In this document: in pieces, positions 23,751-36,184 of the stretch
How positions within the stretch are numbered: the first letter of the stretch is position 1
Layout of the letters: every line of letters starts with the position of its first letter
NCBI GenBank assembly: GCA_964304625.1
Contig: OZ199838.1
Location: 9,486,001 to 9,550,000 of the forward strand
Length of the DNA stretch: 64,000 nt
Direction: 5' to 3'
Source: Kudoa neothunni
Taxonomy: Eukaryota; Cnidaria
The notes under the pieces: generated by a model
Told to the model about the DNA's origin: nothing
The model's input: only the letters and a program-made list of their open reading frames with translations
The model's database searches: none
Program-made: the position numbers and the translations under genes

Positions 23751-24812
23751 TAGGGATTAAGATCTGTTCGGTTTTTATCCGTCGGTTCCGGTTTCGAAAA
23801 TTTATTTTTTAATTAATATAAATTTGCATTTATTATTAATTGATACAGTCTTTTAAACAAATAGACGCGTTTTTAAATAGTAAAATAACAAAAAATATTT
23901 TGGAATGACGTGTTTTAATAATGAACAAATTTTGTATTCAACATTACAGGAATTGTACCTCATATTTGGAAGTATTTTGTTATGCTTTCTAATAAAAAGG
24001 CAAAATATAATCAACATGACTTCATATTCATCAATACAATCGAGGATTTCTCGCGTATTGATGGAACCAGTTCAGAAATTTTAAACATGAAATTTATCAA
24101 ACGTTGCTTTGAATTACGCACCATTTGGCCCGATATACTTATGTTTTTAAACTTCGATTCAAACATATGTATAAATAATATTTTCTATAAAAAACTGTAA
24201 ATTTGGAGCTAGAAGACACAGTTAATTTCATTGAACCCAATGAACAAATCCAAAACTATGAACCTTACGAATCTGAGATAAATTTAGACAATTTGATAAA
24301 TTACGTATCCAGACCAAACAGAACAAAATTTTGTTCGCATTCAGTGAAATTACAAATTTTATTGATCGAGGTGTGATGTCAGATCATTTAGAAAGGGTTC
24401 GTAAAACTCTTTCTAACGTTAAACCAAAGAGTATTGACTCAGACAGATGTTTCACCTTACAAAACCGTGTTATTTCTTCGTTGAGAACAAAACTGAGCGA
24501 TTCGAAACCTGAGAACATTGTATTCATTTATAAAAATAGAACTAACTAAATTGAAATTTGAATTATATAATTTTTTATAGCGAGTTTGAAAATTTTTTAT
24601 CTTAATATATTTATCATCGTTTTTAAAGGTAATAACAAACAATTTTAAATAATAAAATTAATTAAAACAATAAAAGATAATATAAAATTAAATTCTATCA
24701 CATTTTTAATTTTTTTCGCGTGCACAAAAATCAACATTGATAATTTAAAAAATTATTTACAAAACCTAAAACCATTTTTGAAATAACCGAAACCGAATCG
24801 TCTTAACCCCTA
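23751..24812 (+). mobile_element. Deleted hAT element with BED finger
   Basis: 1,062 bp. The ends are TAGGGATTAAGA and, reversed, TAGGGGTTAAGA, followed in both cases by a TTCGGTTT-like block. Flanks CTCGAAAG (23743-23750) and CGCGAAAG (24813-24820) are an 8-bp duplication with one mismatch. It codes for an N-terminal BED-like piece and a C-terminal hAT tail, with the catalytic middle gone. Confidence 0.82.
23955..24549 (+). pseudogene. hAT transposase remnant (BED finger plus C-tail)
   Basis: 23955-24200 reads IWKYFVMLSNKKAKYNQH, the start of a BED zinc finger. The expected CxxC cysteines are replaced, so metal binding looks lost; GTSSEILNMKF follows where GSTSNLKRH is usual. 24331-24549 ends with SSLRTKLSDSKPENIVFIYKN, resembling the hAT C-terminal end (R-x-rL...E.v..l.fi..N). 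The catalytic core and most of the dimerisation domain are missing. Confidence 0.6.
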
Positions 24813-24819
24813 CGCGAAA

Positions 24820-25380
24820 GTGTTTATAACTCAAAATTTTCGGTCGAACTCCGAGGTTGCACTGTACTTTTTTAAAATGTATTGGCTACCAACTAATGTA
24901 ATAAAGTTGGTCAAGCTTTTAACAAAAATACAACAAAATATTAAAAACGAAAATATGAATCCCAAAATTGTGCAAATGGAAATAAAGAGTCATTTAGAAA
25001 TATTGAAAGATTCTTTTGAGATTATTTTTCTACTAGCAACTTAAATGAACCTGATAGTTGGGTTGTCAATCTATTCGCCTTCAACACGGGAAAAATGGAG
25101 GGTAATAATGATGAAAAAGAAAATTTGATCGAATTAAGATCGTGTCAAGCAATGAAACTGATGGTAGAGTCAAGTTTACTTGAGCACTTCTGGTGTCACA
25201 CTCTTAATAGTTATCCCAGTTTAACGAAAATAGCGCTGAAGATTCTAGTTCTATTTGCCACTACGTGGTCATGTGAATCGGGGGTTTCCTCCCTTTTATA
25301 AATAAAAGACAAGAATAGAAGCACGATAAAGCCAGAAAATGATTAGCGAATAGCGCTATCCAATAAAGTCCCCGTTTCGA
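24820..25380 (+). pseudogene. hAT transposase C-terminus (ZBED5/GTF2IRD2-like family)
   Basis: MEIKSHLEILKDSFE, then (in another frame) YFSTSNLNEPDSWVVNLF, then ENLIELRSCQAMKLMV...FWCHTLNSYPSLTKIALKIL and FATTWSCESGVSSL. This is the C-terminal region of ZBED5-type hAT transposases, including the dimerisation segment (YP-x-L...AL-x-iL...T-x-x-CE). One frame change lies near 25020-25040, and after 25301 the code continues past a stop into RIALSNKVPRF. Confidence 0.8.
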
Positions 25381-25741
25381 TGTTTTAATTGCCAATTAAA
25401 AACAAAAAAGTCCAAAATATAACTAAAATTGTTCTATTGTTTATTTTGAAATTGTATCTTTTCGCATTAAATGGTTAAACATGTGTATGCATGCTATTGC
25501 ATACAAATGTGTCGCGGTCCAAAAGAGATACGTGCGCGTTAATCTTATATAATCCGAATTTCAACTAGTCTTAATAATAGGGGTGTGTATGGAAATTGTC
25601 GATACAATTGCAAGGGGTGTAAAACCCAAAACGAATAAGGAAGTCCTGTGTTAGGGAGACACCGCGCCTCGAATTGAATGTATCGGAGGGCAGGATTTAG
25701 CCCATGGGCCATACTTCGGTGGTCCCTACATTAAAGCACTG
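24820..25741 (+). mobile_element. hAT element 3' part (ZBED5-like)
   Basis: C-terminal transposase code (24820-25380) is followed by a terminus at 25741 whose reverse complement begins CAGTGCTTTAATGTAGGGAC and runs into GGCCCATGGGCTAAATCC, a common hAT end. The 5' part was not found. Its left side is interrupted by the smaller hAT at 23751-24812. Confidence 0.75.
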
Positions 25742-26600
25742 GTGAAAAATCTTTTATGATCCAGGGGTCATAATTCGACCCTTTGAAGTCCAAAAGTAAG
25801 ACATATATAATTATAGATTACATTTATTGATAAAATTGTAAATTATGAAACGTGGAAATATATACCAAAATTTTAGCCTGTTTAACTCTCGTCACAAGTC
25901 ATAAAATAGCTAAATGAGGGCTGGAATTTGTAAGCCTCTGCGTTATAAATTTTCGTTTTTTATGAAAAACCCCCAATAAATTCAACAGAAGAAATGTTTT
26001 TCAATTTGTCCAATTGTATATTGAATAGATAAAGCATTGAGATTTAGATTTTAATACCACATAATATTAAGCATAATTAAAAAAATAATCCATCAAAGTG
26101 ATTATCACCTCATATTCATATCTTATAGTTTTATTGAACTGTTATTTTTCGAGAATACACAAGTATTTTAGTAACATTTTAAAATACTTAATTATTAAGC
26201 AGAAAAATATTTTATATTTCGCTTTTTGTTCAAAAGTGTTTCATTCAAATAAGAATCTTTACATTTAACTTTGAAATATAAATGAAATTTCTTGGAATAC
26301 TATTATTTTATTATTATAATTAAACTAATTTTCATTTTTAAAGTTCCTACTTGAAAGAGTATAAAAATTATGCTTAATTTTTTTGTTTATTATAATCACT
26401 TAAATTTATAATAAAAACAAAGTCTTAATTTATTGATTGAAGTAATATATGATATATTAGTTTAGGAAGTCTGAAAATAAATTTCACAATATTTTAATTA
26501 TGATTCAATTGTTTATCGGATGTTTGTCAAATTTACTCATTAATCACTCGATGATTTACGAAAATCTATTAATAACTAATTTCATTGAGCTGCAGCCGAT
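25742..26600. other. Intergenic DNA upstream of WDR11
   Basis: No gene or repeat recognised. It probably includes the WDR11 promoter. It is very AT-rich. Confidence 0.5.
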
Positions 26601-29600
26601 ATGAATGACAATAAAGATAGTATGTATATTTTACCAGGTTTACTACCTGGTGTACTGCATGAGACAAATAAATTGGTTCAAGATTGGTATGGACAATTGT
26701 GTGGATAAATCATCGTTGGTTTTATCCCATAATTAAATAAAAATGGAGATTATTATTTTTGATTCAATGTAAAAATTTTAGGGGATCGAATGGATTGATT
26801 GGATATGGCTATCATTCGAAAGTTGTGATAATGGACCCAGCCACCGTTCAAGTCGTTAAAACTATTGGATGTGCTCAACAACCCATTTCAGCTGTATACA
26901 CACACAACATATAAGCTTAACATGGGATTAACTTTTGCAATTTTTATTTTAGTTGAAATGGGCACCAAAACCGATCAAATGTCAAAGTTCGTTATTATCA
27001 TTGGCTGTGATCGCGTTCGGTGATAGTGCGGGAGAAATCTTTGTCTATGATGTGAGTAGTTCGTCTGTTATAGTCCGTATGAGTGATAAAAATTGCACGA
27101 TTAATTCGATTCATTGGATAAAATTTGTCTCATCCAAAGATTACAATCTACTAACATTGTCCGACCATCATAACCTTATGTTATGGGATTATATCACGGG
27201 AGCATTGATATGGAAACATAGATCTGTTGATCAGTTATCCTCCTTAAATCTCAACCCGAATGACAATTCAAAACTAACAGGTAATTTCTGCTAACTACAA
27301 AAATTTTAAAGTTTATTTATATATTTTTAACTGGTAGTTTTTTGCAATGATTGGATACAGGAATGGCAAGGATTGGGAATGGAAAAATTTGGTTGTATGG
27401 CTACCGATAAAATCTATCTCAGTTTCACCTACCCAAACAACAAGCCTCAATATCCTAAAGCCACACTGTCAACCAAGTAAGAATTTTATCGCCACTCTAT
27501 CAATTTTTATTTAAATTCACATCAACAATCTAGACCCACCAATACTCAAACAATGGGTGCACCTACTGTTGAAAATATTACTGACGCTGTCTACTTGACA
27601 ACAGTCAGAAACTTTATGCTTCTAGTCACTACCACTCATATAGTTGTGGTCGACATGAAGTTTTATATGGTGGTATGCTGTGTTAGAATAGATAGTCGTA
27701 CAATTCAAGTGATACCATATCGCACAAGAGATGCTCTTCTAGCGGTCACAGAGAAGGGTGTGATAAGTTGTTACGTAGGCAAAAAAAACTGTGAGCTACA
27801 ACACCAACAGTGATCACACTGATTTCATTACGAATGCTTCCTCAGACTCGAACAATGACCTTTCATCCTCAATAATTTTGGAGACAAATAATGATTTAAC
27901 TGTCAAACAAGCTGATTATAAAATGTGCCAATTGTTTGTTTCTAACAACTGGAGATTGCCATCCTCAAAAAATTGTTACGGTGTAGTCATCGATCCTATA
28001 AACGAACTCGATATTGCAATGTTTGTGAGTGATGGTGCTATCGCTATCCAAACATTGAAGTATCGTGGAGTAGTCTCGACTAAACCTCCACCTCTAGGGT
28101 AAAATACATTAGGTTATTTCCACACCAATGTCAATTTAGATATTTTAACAATATTAATTCAATGCTAGCCAAGTCTAAGCACATTTATGACCAATCAAAC
28201 ACTTTAAAATCACCCTACTATTTGCTCACTGTGAGATTGTTTAACCCATTGTGTCAACATCCTGTTTGTGTGGGAGTGTGCCCCATAATTAAATATCGCG
28301 CCAAGAGTATTTTTATGCCAGTGTGTGCCGTAGGTATATCTAACTCTTCTCTGCGGTGGTTAAATTTTTTGTAGGATTTAAACATGGTGTTGTTCAAATA
28401 GTTGATCTTGTTCATTGCACATTGGTAAAGTCGATTTGGGCTAGCACCTGGACTATTAGGTGAGCAGATAGTTGCTTGTGGATTCGTTCATTGAATTTTA
28501 TTCCAGGAAAATTGTCTGGGTAACAATGGAAACGATCATTATTTTAGCAAAGAATGAAAATGAAACTGTAGAGAAAACCGACCTGCGAATAGTAAATATC
28601 AATTCAGGTATTTACTTAATGTGGTCGTTTGTCCATTCATCGTCCAATCAAATAAATATAGGTCATATCACACGTATCCCAATCACCGTGCCAAATTCCG
28701 AAGCAATAATTACCAGTTTCAAAGTTTCTAATATGCGGTATATTTTCTGTTTTGTTGTTATTTTTAGTCAGTTTTTTATTGAATTAAAATATTAGAAAGT
28801 ATATGTGCGTCGTATTTAAAAATTACCCATCACAATTTTGGTCGCTTGATCCCTTGACATTTTTACACAATGTGCCATCAAGTTTTTTAACAGAATGTGT
28901 ACTTTTATATCTCCTAAAATGATCGATAAAATGTTCTAATCATTCGGATAGGAATGGTCCAGTGGTATTGTCAAACAATCTGAATCCAGGAAAATTTCTG
29001 GTTCGGCAAATAATGATGGCGTTGGAGATGAAAATGATAATATTATTGTAATAATACATTAGAATAATGACATTTTTATCAGAATTTTAATTTATCATAT
29101 ATGTAAATTATCAGATAAGAGAACATCTTTTCTGTGCAGATGTTGATGGTATGGTACGACACTTTATGATGGATAAAGATGTTCCCACTGAACAGTCAAA
29201 AATGGCGCTTGATGTAATTATTTGTTTTTATAAGTCTTCTTATACATTCAGGATTTATAAATAAATATTAACTGAAATTGTTCGAGTTTAAAAACAATCG
29301 TAATTGTTAATGAGTTTAGTTAGGCTGAATGGTTTTTTATTCACACATATTTTCTACATAAACAAAACTCTATTTTTCTGATAATATAATTTTTAATTGT
29401 AGCCTTCGACTGGAAATGTTTGTTGTATGTCATGGAAGGTAGATTATCTAGTCATCGGTGATAATATTGGGAATATAACTATATGGAGTTTTAAATTGAA
29501 ACAATCCAAGTGGTTATCATTTCTTTAATTTGAATTATTGGTTTGTTAAAGAATGTTTTCGATGAAAGCTAGTGGATCAGTTATTAAAATAATTTTCGCT

Positions 29601-32600
29601 CCCGGAAAAGGTTTCTATCATTTCGTGGTGTTATTTGCGGATTGTTTTCAAATTTGGGATGCTTCCACAGTAATTTTGATAGTTCATGGAGGACGTTACT
29701 TCAATCACCAATTAGAAAGCACTCCTCCAAACCTTCCGTTTTACTCGAAACAATCAGCCTTTGGACATTGAATGGTTATCGCAAGAATTACTCGTAGCTA
29801 TCAATGAAGAAGGCTGTCTGGTCACATTTTTCATTAGCACCTTCACGAATACTAATATCACGTTTGAAAATGCACATTTCAGTTAGTTTTCGTATGTTAA
29901 ATGATCATCTAATAGATTAATTTAGTTCCTGTATTATTGCCTTCATTGCTACAACCCCAACTAAGGGACATTTTGAGAACAGTATTAATGTCGTCTTATT
30001 GGATGGAAAGCTCCGAATTTCAACTTTCAACTATTATTTCCGGGTAATATGGTTGTTGTTAATCAACTTTATCATATCTGTATATCTTTAATAGATTTTT
30101 ACATGATGACGCTATAAAGAACCTTCAAACCCTTCTAGATTTAATGTACACATACAATTGTGTATGGTTATGTCTGATTGTGTTCGGTAGACGTGCCAAA
30201 TACCCAATACTAAACTCAACAATTCCTACTGTTACCAGATCTCTATACATATCAATGTATTAGACTCTGTCGATGTTTTCCTCATTAAACAGCTGCATCA
30301 TATTAGGATTATAGGAGATAGCACCGAAATTGCCTTTTGGACATTGGTTTCCTATTCAACTGCTATCTACTGCAAATCGGAATCGTTAGCCAATCTTACG
30401 GTATCTCTGTCTCTATGATTATACAAGTTAAAACCAACTACTTTAGGATCAAATAAAATCTAGCATCGCTGGTGGAGCTGGTATCGATAGTCTTCTTGAT
30501 CGATACATACCTACCACCATATTTAAAGTATTATATTTTGAGTCTAATTTAGAAATTTTAACACAAACATTTAGAAATTCAAACTATGGTACACTTTGCT
30601 TATATATAAATTATTGCCATCCAAAAGTCACTCAGCCAAACGAGAATGCATAATTTCATTAATTGCTCTCAATCAAGTATTTGTCCCTTTTTAAAAAATT
30701 AAAGTTCTTAATTCGGCCAGCTTTTTGATTTATGTAATTGTCCATCTTTAATCCTTTTAACATTAAGAAAGGTGCACCTTTCCTTTATTGAATATTTTGT
30801 TATTTAATGGATAAAATATTATTACATTTGTTGAATGAATATTCTAAAAAGTGATGAGGTAATATGGGTATTAATTAAATTTTAAAGAAATGTTTCTATT
30901 ACAGTTTTTGCCGAATTGAATAACTAAGAAATTGACAATAAAATAGATTAGCTTTTATGACTTATTAGATTAGATAAATTGGATGATGAGGTTCTTCGTG
31001 ACCGTGTATATGATTATTTTATTTTAAAATCATTTTAACTTTTATAATTTTTTTAATTGTTACTAAAAATATGTATATCTATTTTCATATTTATTTTTTT
31101 ATAACTAATTGATTGTTTATTTTAAATTAGGAGACATGGTAGAAATCTTATAAATATATTCAACTCTAATTCTTTTTATTAAAGTTATCGATATTTCATC
31201 ATTTAACCGTTTTATTAATTCTGTATTAAATATATCGTTTAAGAGATATTGGTTTGACTAAAAATGTCTATTTTTTTAAATTAGAAAGTTATTGATTTAT
31301 ATTTTTCATTAGGCATTATCAATTCTTTCACTTTTATATTAATCTCGATTCTAATTTAGATTGAAGTATATTCTTAAAATTTAGATCGAATTTACTAATT
31401 AGAATTTTTATTTTTAACGACGCTTTCTAAAGTTTTGTTAGAAGTCCATTATGGATTCAATATAACTAAAATTTTTTAAAATAATAGGGGGGTTTTTATT
31501 TGGTTTACTTTAAAAAAGACAAGTTTATTAATTTTTCATATTTTTATAATTTAATTTTGACTAATAGTTATTTACTATAATATTAAGAAACTTTCTTTAA
31601 ATAATTTTCTTATTTAAATAGCTTTAATTAAGCGAAATAATGTTTTTAGTTAGTATGAATTTTTGTTGAGAAATAATTTGTATGAAACAATTTTATCCAA
31701 TAATTGAAGCTTATGTTTAGGTTTAATTGAATAGTTAAATAGAACTAAGTTATATAAATTGAATAAGAGGTTTTGAATCGAAAAATGTAAAAATTAATAT
31801 TGTTAAACTCTGCTTTTAGAAAACCATTTAAATCAACTTAGTTCAAAGTTGTTCCTTTTCATACTTATTTTCACTTGGCTTTAAAAATTCATCGGAAAAT
31901 TTACTTCTTGAAGCGTCCCAGCTTATTTTATGAACTCATATGTAGAAGAAAATTACGCGATCATAATTTTCCATATACTAATTGGCTCAAAAAATAATGT
32001 TTGAAAAATAGAATTGATTAACTTTTAATTATTCAAATCGATAAGAAGCTTTATTATTTTAAAATAATCGATTAATTGTATATTATATAATGCCAACCTA
32101 ATACAACAGTTGTTTCTTTCATTTATTATGTGATGAATTTTTAACAGAACAAATAAAAGAGTTTTGTTTATTTTATATAATTATAATTATAAAATCCCTA
32201 TCGAAAATGTCTGATTTTATTTGTTCAATTTTCATTAATTTGAATCATTTCCTTGTAATTAATTAATTAATTAATTTTTATCATGTCATAAAAATATTTA
32301 AAGAAAAATCACGTAACCACAATAAGGGTGCGGGAGAAATTGATAAATCTACTAATTTTATTAAATAGATTTTTTTAAATTTAATATCTTCAAAAATTTG
32401 AATTTTAAAAATAGTATAAAAACATTCCTTTCGATTTTATTTCATCTTATGAAATAAAACATAGATGTACTATCTTCCTAGAAATTTATAAAGATTTTAT
32501 GTTTTTATTGTAAAGCTATTAATCCATATCCGTTAATAAGCAAAATAGGCAGAATATAGCTTATATTTAAACTAATATTAGTTTATTTTGACTGTTCTTA

Positions 32601-33359
32601 GAGAGATGAAGCCATCAAACTGTTACTTTCTTCTGACGCTAATGATGCTAACTGCTATGGAGATTCACTAAGGTAGCCAAAAATTTTCGTCAGGACAAAA
32701 TTTTTTTACCCTATTAATCTAACAGAGCACTTACAATTTCCCTATTGGAGAACGAAGACGATCTGAGTGATGTTCAGTTAGTAAAACAAATTGCCCTATC
32801 TCTTCTTTCTAAGGATAAAGTTCTTGGTAATTTAACTAACGTCCTACTCTCAGATAAATAAATAATTTATAGAGGGAATTGAATTGTTGTGTTTCGCTAA
32901 CAAACCTATGGAAGCAATCAAAAGTTACATATCGATGGGATATGTAGATGAATCGTTTTGGCTGGCTAAGGTACACGTTTTCTCGGCGGTAATTTTATAA
33001 GATGCATAAATATTATTAGACTCTCCTGGATAACGATCAATTGTACGATTTCGTTAACACATCCATAATCCAATCAGAGAATGAGCAAAATGATACCAAT
33101 CACCTGCTCAAAAATCTAACCATTCCACTATCACTCAGCACAGGCAACTTTGTGAAAGTTGTCGAAATACTCTATTCGTAAGATTTTAAGAGTTTCATAG
33201 TTGCGTGAACATTTTGATAGGCATGGGCAATTATGTAAAGCATACCACTTGATCAAAGCCTGTGAAGAATTAAACCTAATCCAATGCGGAACCATGGATC
33301 AATTTGAAAAGATTAAGCAAAGCTATTCTAACTGGCTGAAAACGATTTCCTTGGGTTAA
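26601..33359 (+). CDS. WDR11: WD repeat protein 11
   Basis: 23 exons give about 1,140 aa against 1,224 in human WDR11. Landmarks in order: N-term LVQDWGSNGLIGYG (exons 26601-26686, 26782-26893); KWAPKPIKC (26953-27280); VISCYV...VSDGAIAI (27534-28098); CMSWKVDYLVIGDN (29403-29509); IIFAPGKGFYHF then the WDAST junction (29552-29669, 29716-29881); RIIGDSTEIAFWTLV (30239-30400); KLLLSSDANDANCYGDSL (32602-32672); GIELLCFANK (32873-32970); end at 33359. The two WD propellers and helical C-terminus are kept. WDR11 works with FAM91A1 in TBC1D23-lin­ked golgin vesicle capture at the trans-Golgi and has roles in Hedgehog signalling. Introns are 40-100 nt, except one of 189 and one of 2,074. The summed coding length is one base over a multiple of three, and the frame change falls on an A8 tract at 27781-27788. 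Confidence 0.93.
30528..32601 (+). other. Unusually long WDR11 intron
   Basis: The only intron of this size in the gene (2,074 nt; most others are under 100). It joins ...TTIFK to RDEAIKLLL in phase. It is extremely AT-rich, with runs such as AATTAATTAATTAATTAATT near 32260. I see no transposon ends and no exon. The human protein has more sequence at this point, so a missed or lost exon is possible. Confidence 0.7.
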
Positions 33360-33651
33360 AATCTATTGGAATAAATCTCAATCGCATTTTATATTGAATT
33401 AAACTTGTTAAATTTTTAGTATTCATTTTATCCAGATCTTTTCTACCAACATTGATAGCTTATCCTTTCAATTGCTCTATTAGATTATAACAAAACACCA
33501 ATTATAGTCCACTTTTCTGACTAGAAAATGAGTTATATAACCTTATCAACCATAGAATGCTATAAAATATTATTTTGAAATCTTAAGCAACATAGCTTTA
33601 TATACATGCGAGTTATATCGAGTTTAAACGGGCATTTTGAATACTAGCAAC

Positions 33652-34951
33652 ATGCGGATTTCTGAGCAAGAAACTTTTGAGAATTTTAGCCTATTAAAAC
33701 AGTTAATTCATACGGTTTTAATAATATTTCTGAAACTGTTTTCAGAACTTGTGCAAGGGTGATCAATGGAGCTGTTGCCGGGGTTGTTGGCACTTGTACC
33801 ATTTTCCCACTGGATCTTAGTAAAACCAGATTGCAACAACAATCCAAATTATCTTCTGGTGGTGTTATGTACAAAAATGTGTAATTCATTATTTTGAATT
33901 CAACATATCTATGTTTATATTCTAGTTTCGATTGTATGCTTAAGGTATGTAGAAATGAAGGCTTTTTTAGTCTGTATAAAGGTTAATTTTAACATTACAT
34001 AAAATTAAATTCAAATTTTTAACATTGATTAGGATTGGCGGTGAATTTGTTGTTTGTAATGCCAGAAAAGGCAATTAAATTGTGCGTAAACGACCAACTG
34101 CGTTACAACTTTGGTAGCAGAAAGTAACAATTTCGTGAGTAATAAAGTTTAAGAATTATCGATCTTAAAGTGGCTCTGTATTGCCTATTCAAAAAGAAAT
34201 GCTTGCAGGAGCTATCGCTGGTACATGTCAAGTAGTTATCATTTGTTTGAGGGATTTTCTTTCATTATCTCCATTCATAGGTGATAGTTACTACACCAAT
34301 GGAATTTCTTAAGATTCAAATGCAAATGGCAAACAAAACTGCCGGTAATTCATGAGCTTGATTGCACTATCGACGGTCAATTTTCAATTGTAGCCAAAGG
34401 CAGTAGACCCGAATCTGCCTTCAAACTGGCATCCAATCTTATTAGAAAAGATGGGATTTTTGCAATTTATCGAGGATTAACGGCTACTTTCTTAAGGTTA
34501 TAATAAGATCAGGTTGTTTTTGTTAAAAATCAATTTAGGGATGTGGTTTTTTCGCTTCTTTATTTCCCTGGATTTGCAATTCTTAACAACAAAGTAACTT
34601 ACGTTTTATTATCTCATTCTAATTGCTCAGCAGGGCTACGGAATTCATGGCAGTAAACCTGCTTTCTATCACACATTGGCAAGTGGCCTTGTTTCAGGTT
34701 GTTTGTCAGCGTTTGCTGTGACTCCTCTTGACGTTATCAAAACAAGATTACAATTCATCGATAACACCTCTAAAACGCCACTTTACAATGGAATTTTAGA
34801 TTGTACCATAAAAACCTATCAAAACGACGGAATTAGAGCGTTGTTTCGTGGTGCTATTCCACGAATGGTGGTTATTGCGCCTTTGTTTGGAATCGCTCAG
34901 ACAGTGTACTTTTTAGGAATCGGTGAAATGTTTCTAGGCCTAACATCGTAA
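33652..34951 (+). CDS. SLC25A22: Mitochondrial glutamate carrier (SLC25A22/18)
   Basis: Nine exons (33652-33701, 33746-33880, 33926-33981, 34033-34123, 34171-34231, 34281-34344, 34394-34496, 34539-34593, 34631-34951) total 936 nt, a complete 311-aa protein. It has the three mitochondrial carrier repeats, each with its signature: PLDLSKTRL, PMEFLKIQM, PLDVIKTRL. Subfamily marks are RVINGAVAGVVGT, MPEKAIKL, AGTCQVIVTTPMEFLK and the end VIAPLFGIAQTVYFLGI, all close to SLC25A22/SLC25A18. It imports glutamate with a proton across the inner mitochondrial membrane. The start at 33652 gives a short leader and splices in phase through a 44-nt intron. The gene follows WDR11 on the same strand by 292 bp. 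Confidence 0.95.
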
Positions 34952-35363
34952 TAGTTTGGCTCCGGAGTTCTGAAGCTTCATTTAATGTGCCTAATTTATT
35001 TTTGTCAATCTAACTTGGTTTTTTTGGACGCTAAATCGATTCTAAGATCAGTCATGGTTTTATAACATTATTGAATCATTTTTAAATTTGTTATAAACAT
35101 TAAGTTTGAGTCGTTTAAGTCTTAATTTTACCGTTTTAGATGTTCCTTTACATAATGCCATTCAGTGTTTGTTTAACTTAAATTACGTTAAAGCTACAAA
35201 AAATAAAACGATTTGTAAATAAATTACACTGACGTAATAAGGGAATGAAACTAAAAATACACCTATATCGTCAACTATATTTATTGCCACAATTTTGTCA
35301 AGAAGGATTAATGTTGAAAAATCTGACAAGTATGGGTTAATTTTCAATATGAAATCCCTTATA
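34952..35363. other. 3' flank of the glutamate carrier
   Basis: Likely 3'UTR and spacer. No further feature seen. Confidence 0.5.
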
Positions 35364-36184
35364 CAGTAAGGTCTCGATATTGCGGGGTTCGATAGAGGGT
35401 AGTCGATATTTTTTTCAGATTTCAGTAACCAACATTGTAACGTTTTCGTTGTATATGGGCTTCTACTCTAGCACTATGCCCAAAAATACGAAATAACATT
35501 TAAAAAATGTATTTTTTGTAAAATTCAGGGTCTTACTAATGGGCAGTGGTTACTTCAATTTTAATCCGATTAATCCACCAAATTACACATTCGAACGTTC
35601 GATATTGCGAAGGAAGAAAGAAATTTTGGTAAAAAATTGGAACTATTCAATATTATGATTCAATTACCTCAACCTGAAATGTCAAAAAGTTACTCTATAG
35701 CTCCAGAGGATACCATGAATTCTGTAATTGAGTTTTTTTCAAATTAAAATTAGTTATCCTTCTCTGAATAAAATTTTATCTAATATATCTGATATAATGA
35801 ACTCCAATGTTGTCCTCTCAATAAAGGAATCACAAATAAAAAATACATCCAACTTCAAATTTCGTTGTATGGCTTGATTGTGCCAGAACATCATAAAAAG
35901 GCAAATATTCTAGAGTTTTTATCACTGAAAAGGCAAAACTTTTTGCTGACGATCATAAACCATCGGTTTAAGTGGAACAAAAGGTTTGCTTAAAAATTTT
36001 GAGATTCTCTGTCGCTTAAAAATTCACTCTTCCTGGAGAAGGAAGGGGAAGGTTGATGATAATACCGTTCATGATTAAGTAATCAAATTTTATAAGGTAA
36101 AAAGTAGATATGAAAAATAAAACATATTAAATCTTGGTGACACCGCTCTTTCCTAAGAACAATGCACGCAACGAATATATGATA

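Noticed and set aside
24457-24642. Minus-strand ORF in the hAT element
   Set aside because: It is the shadow of the plus-strand hAT C-tail.
29669-29716. Second apparent frameshift in WDR11
   Set aside because: A 46-nt intron joins WDAST to KALLQTFRF in frame.
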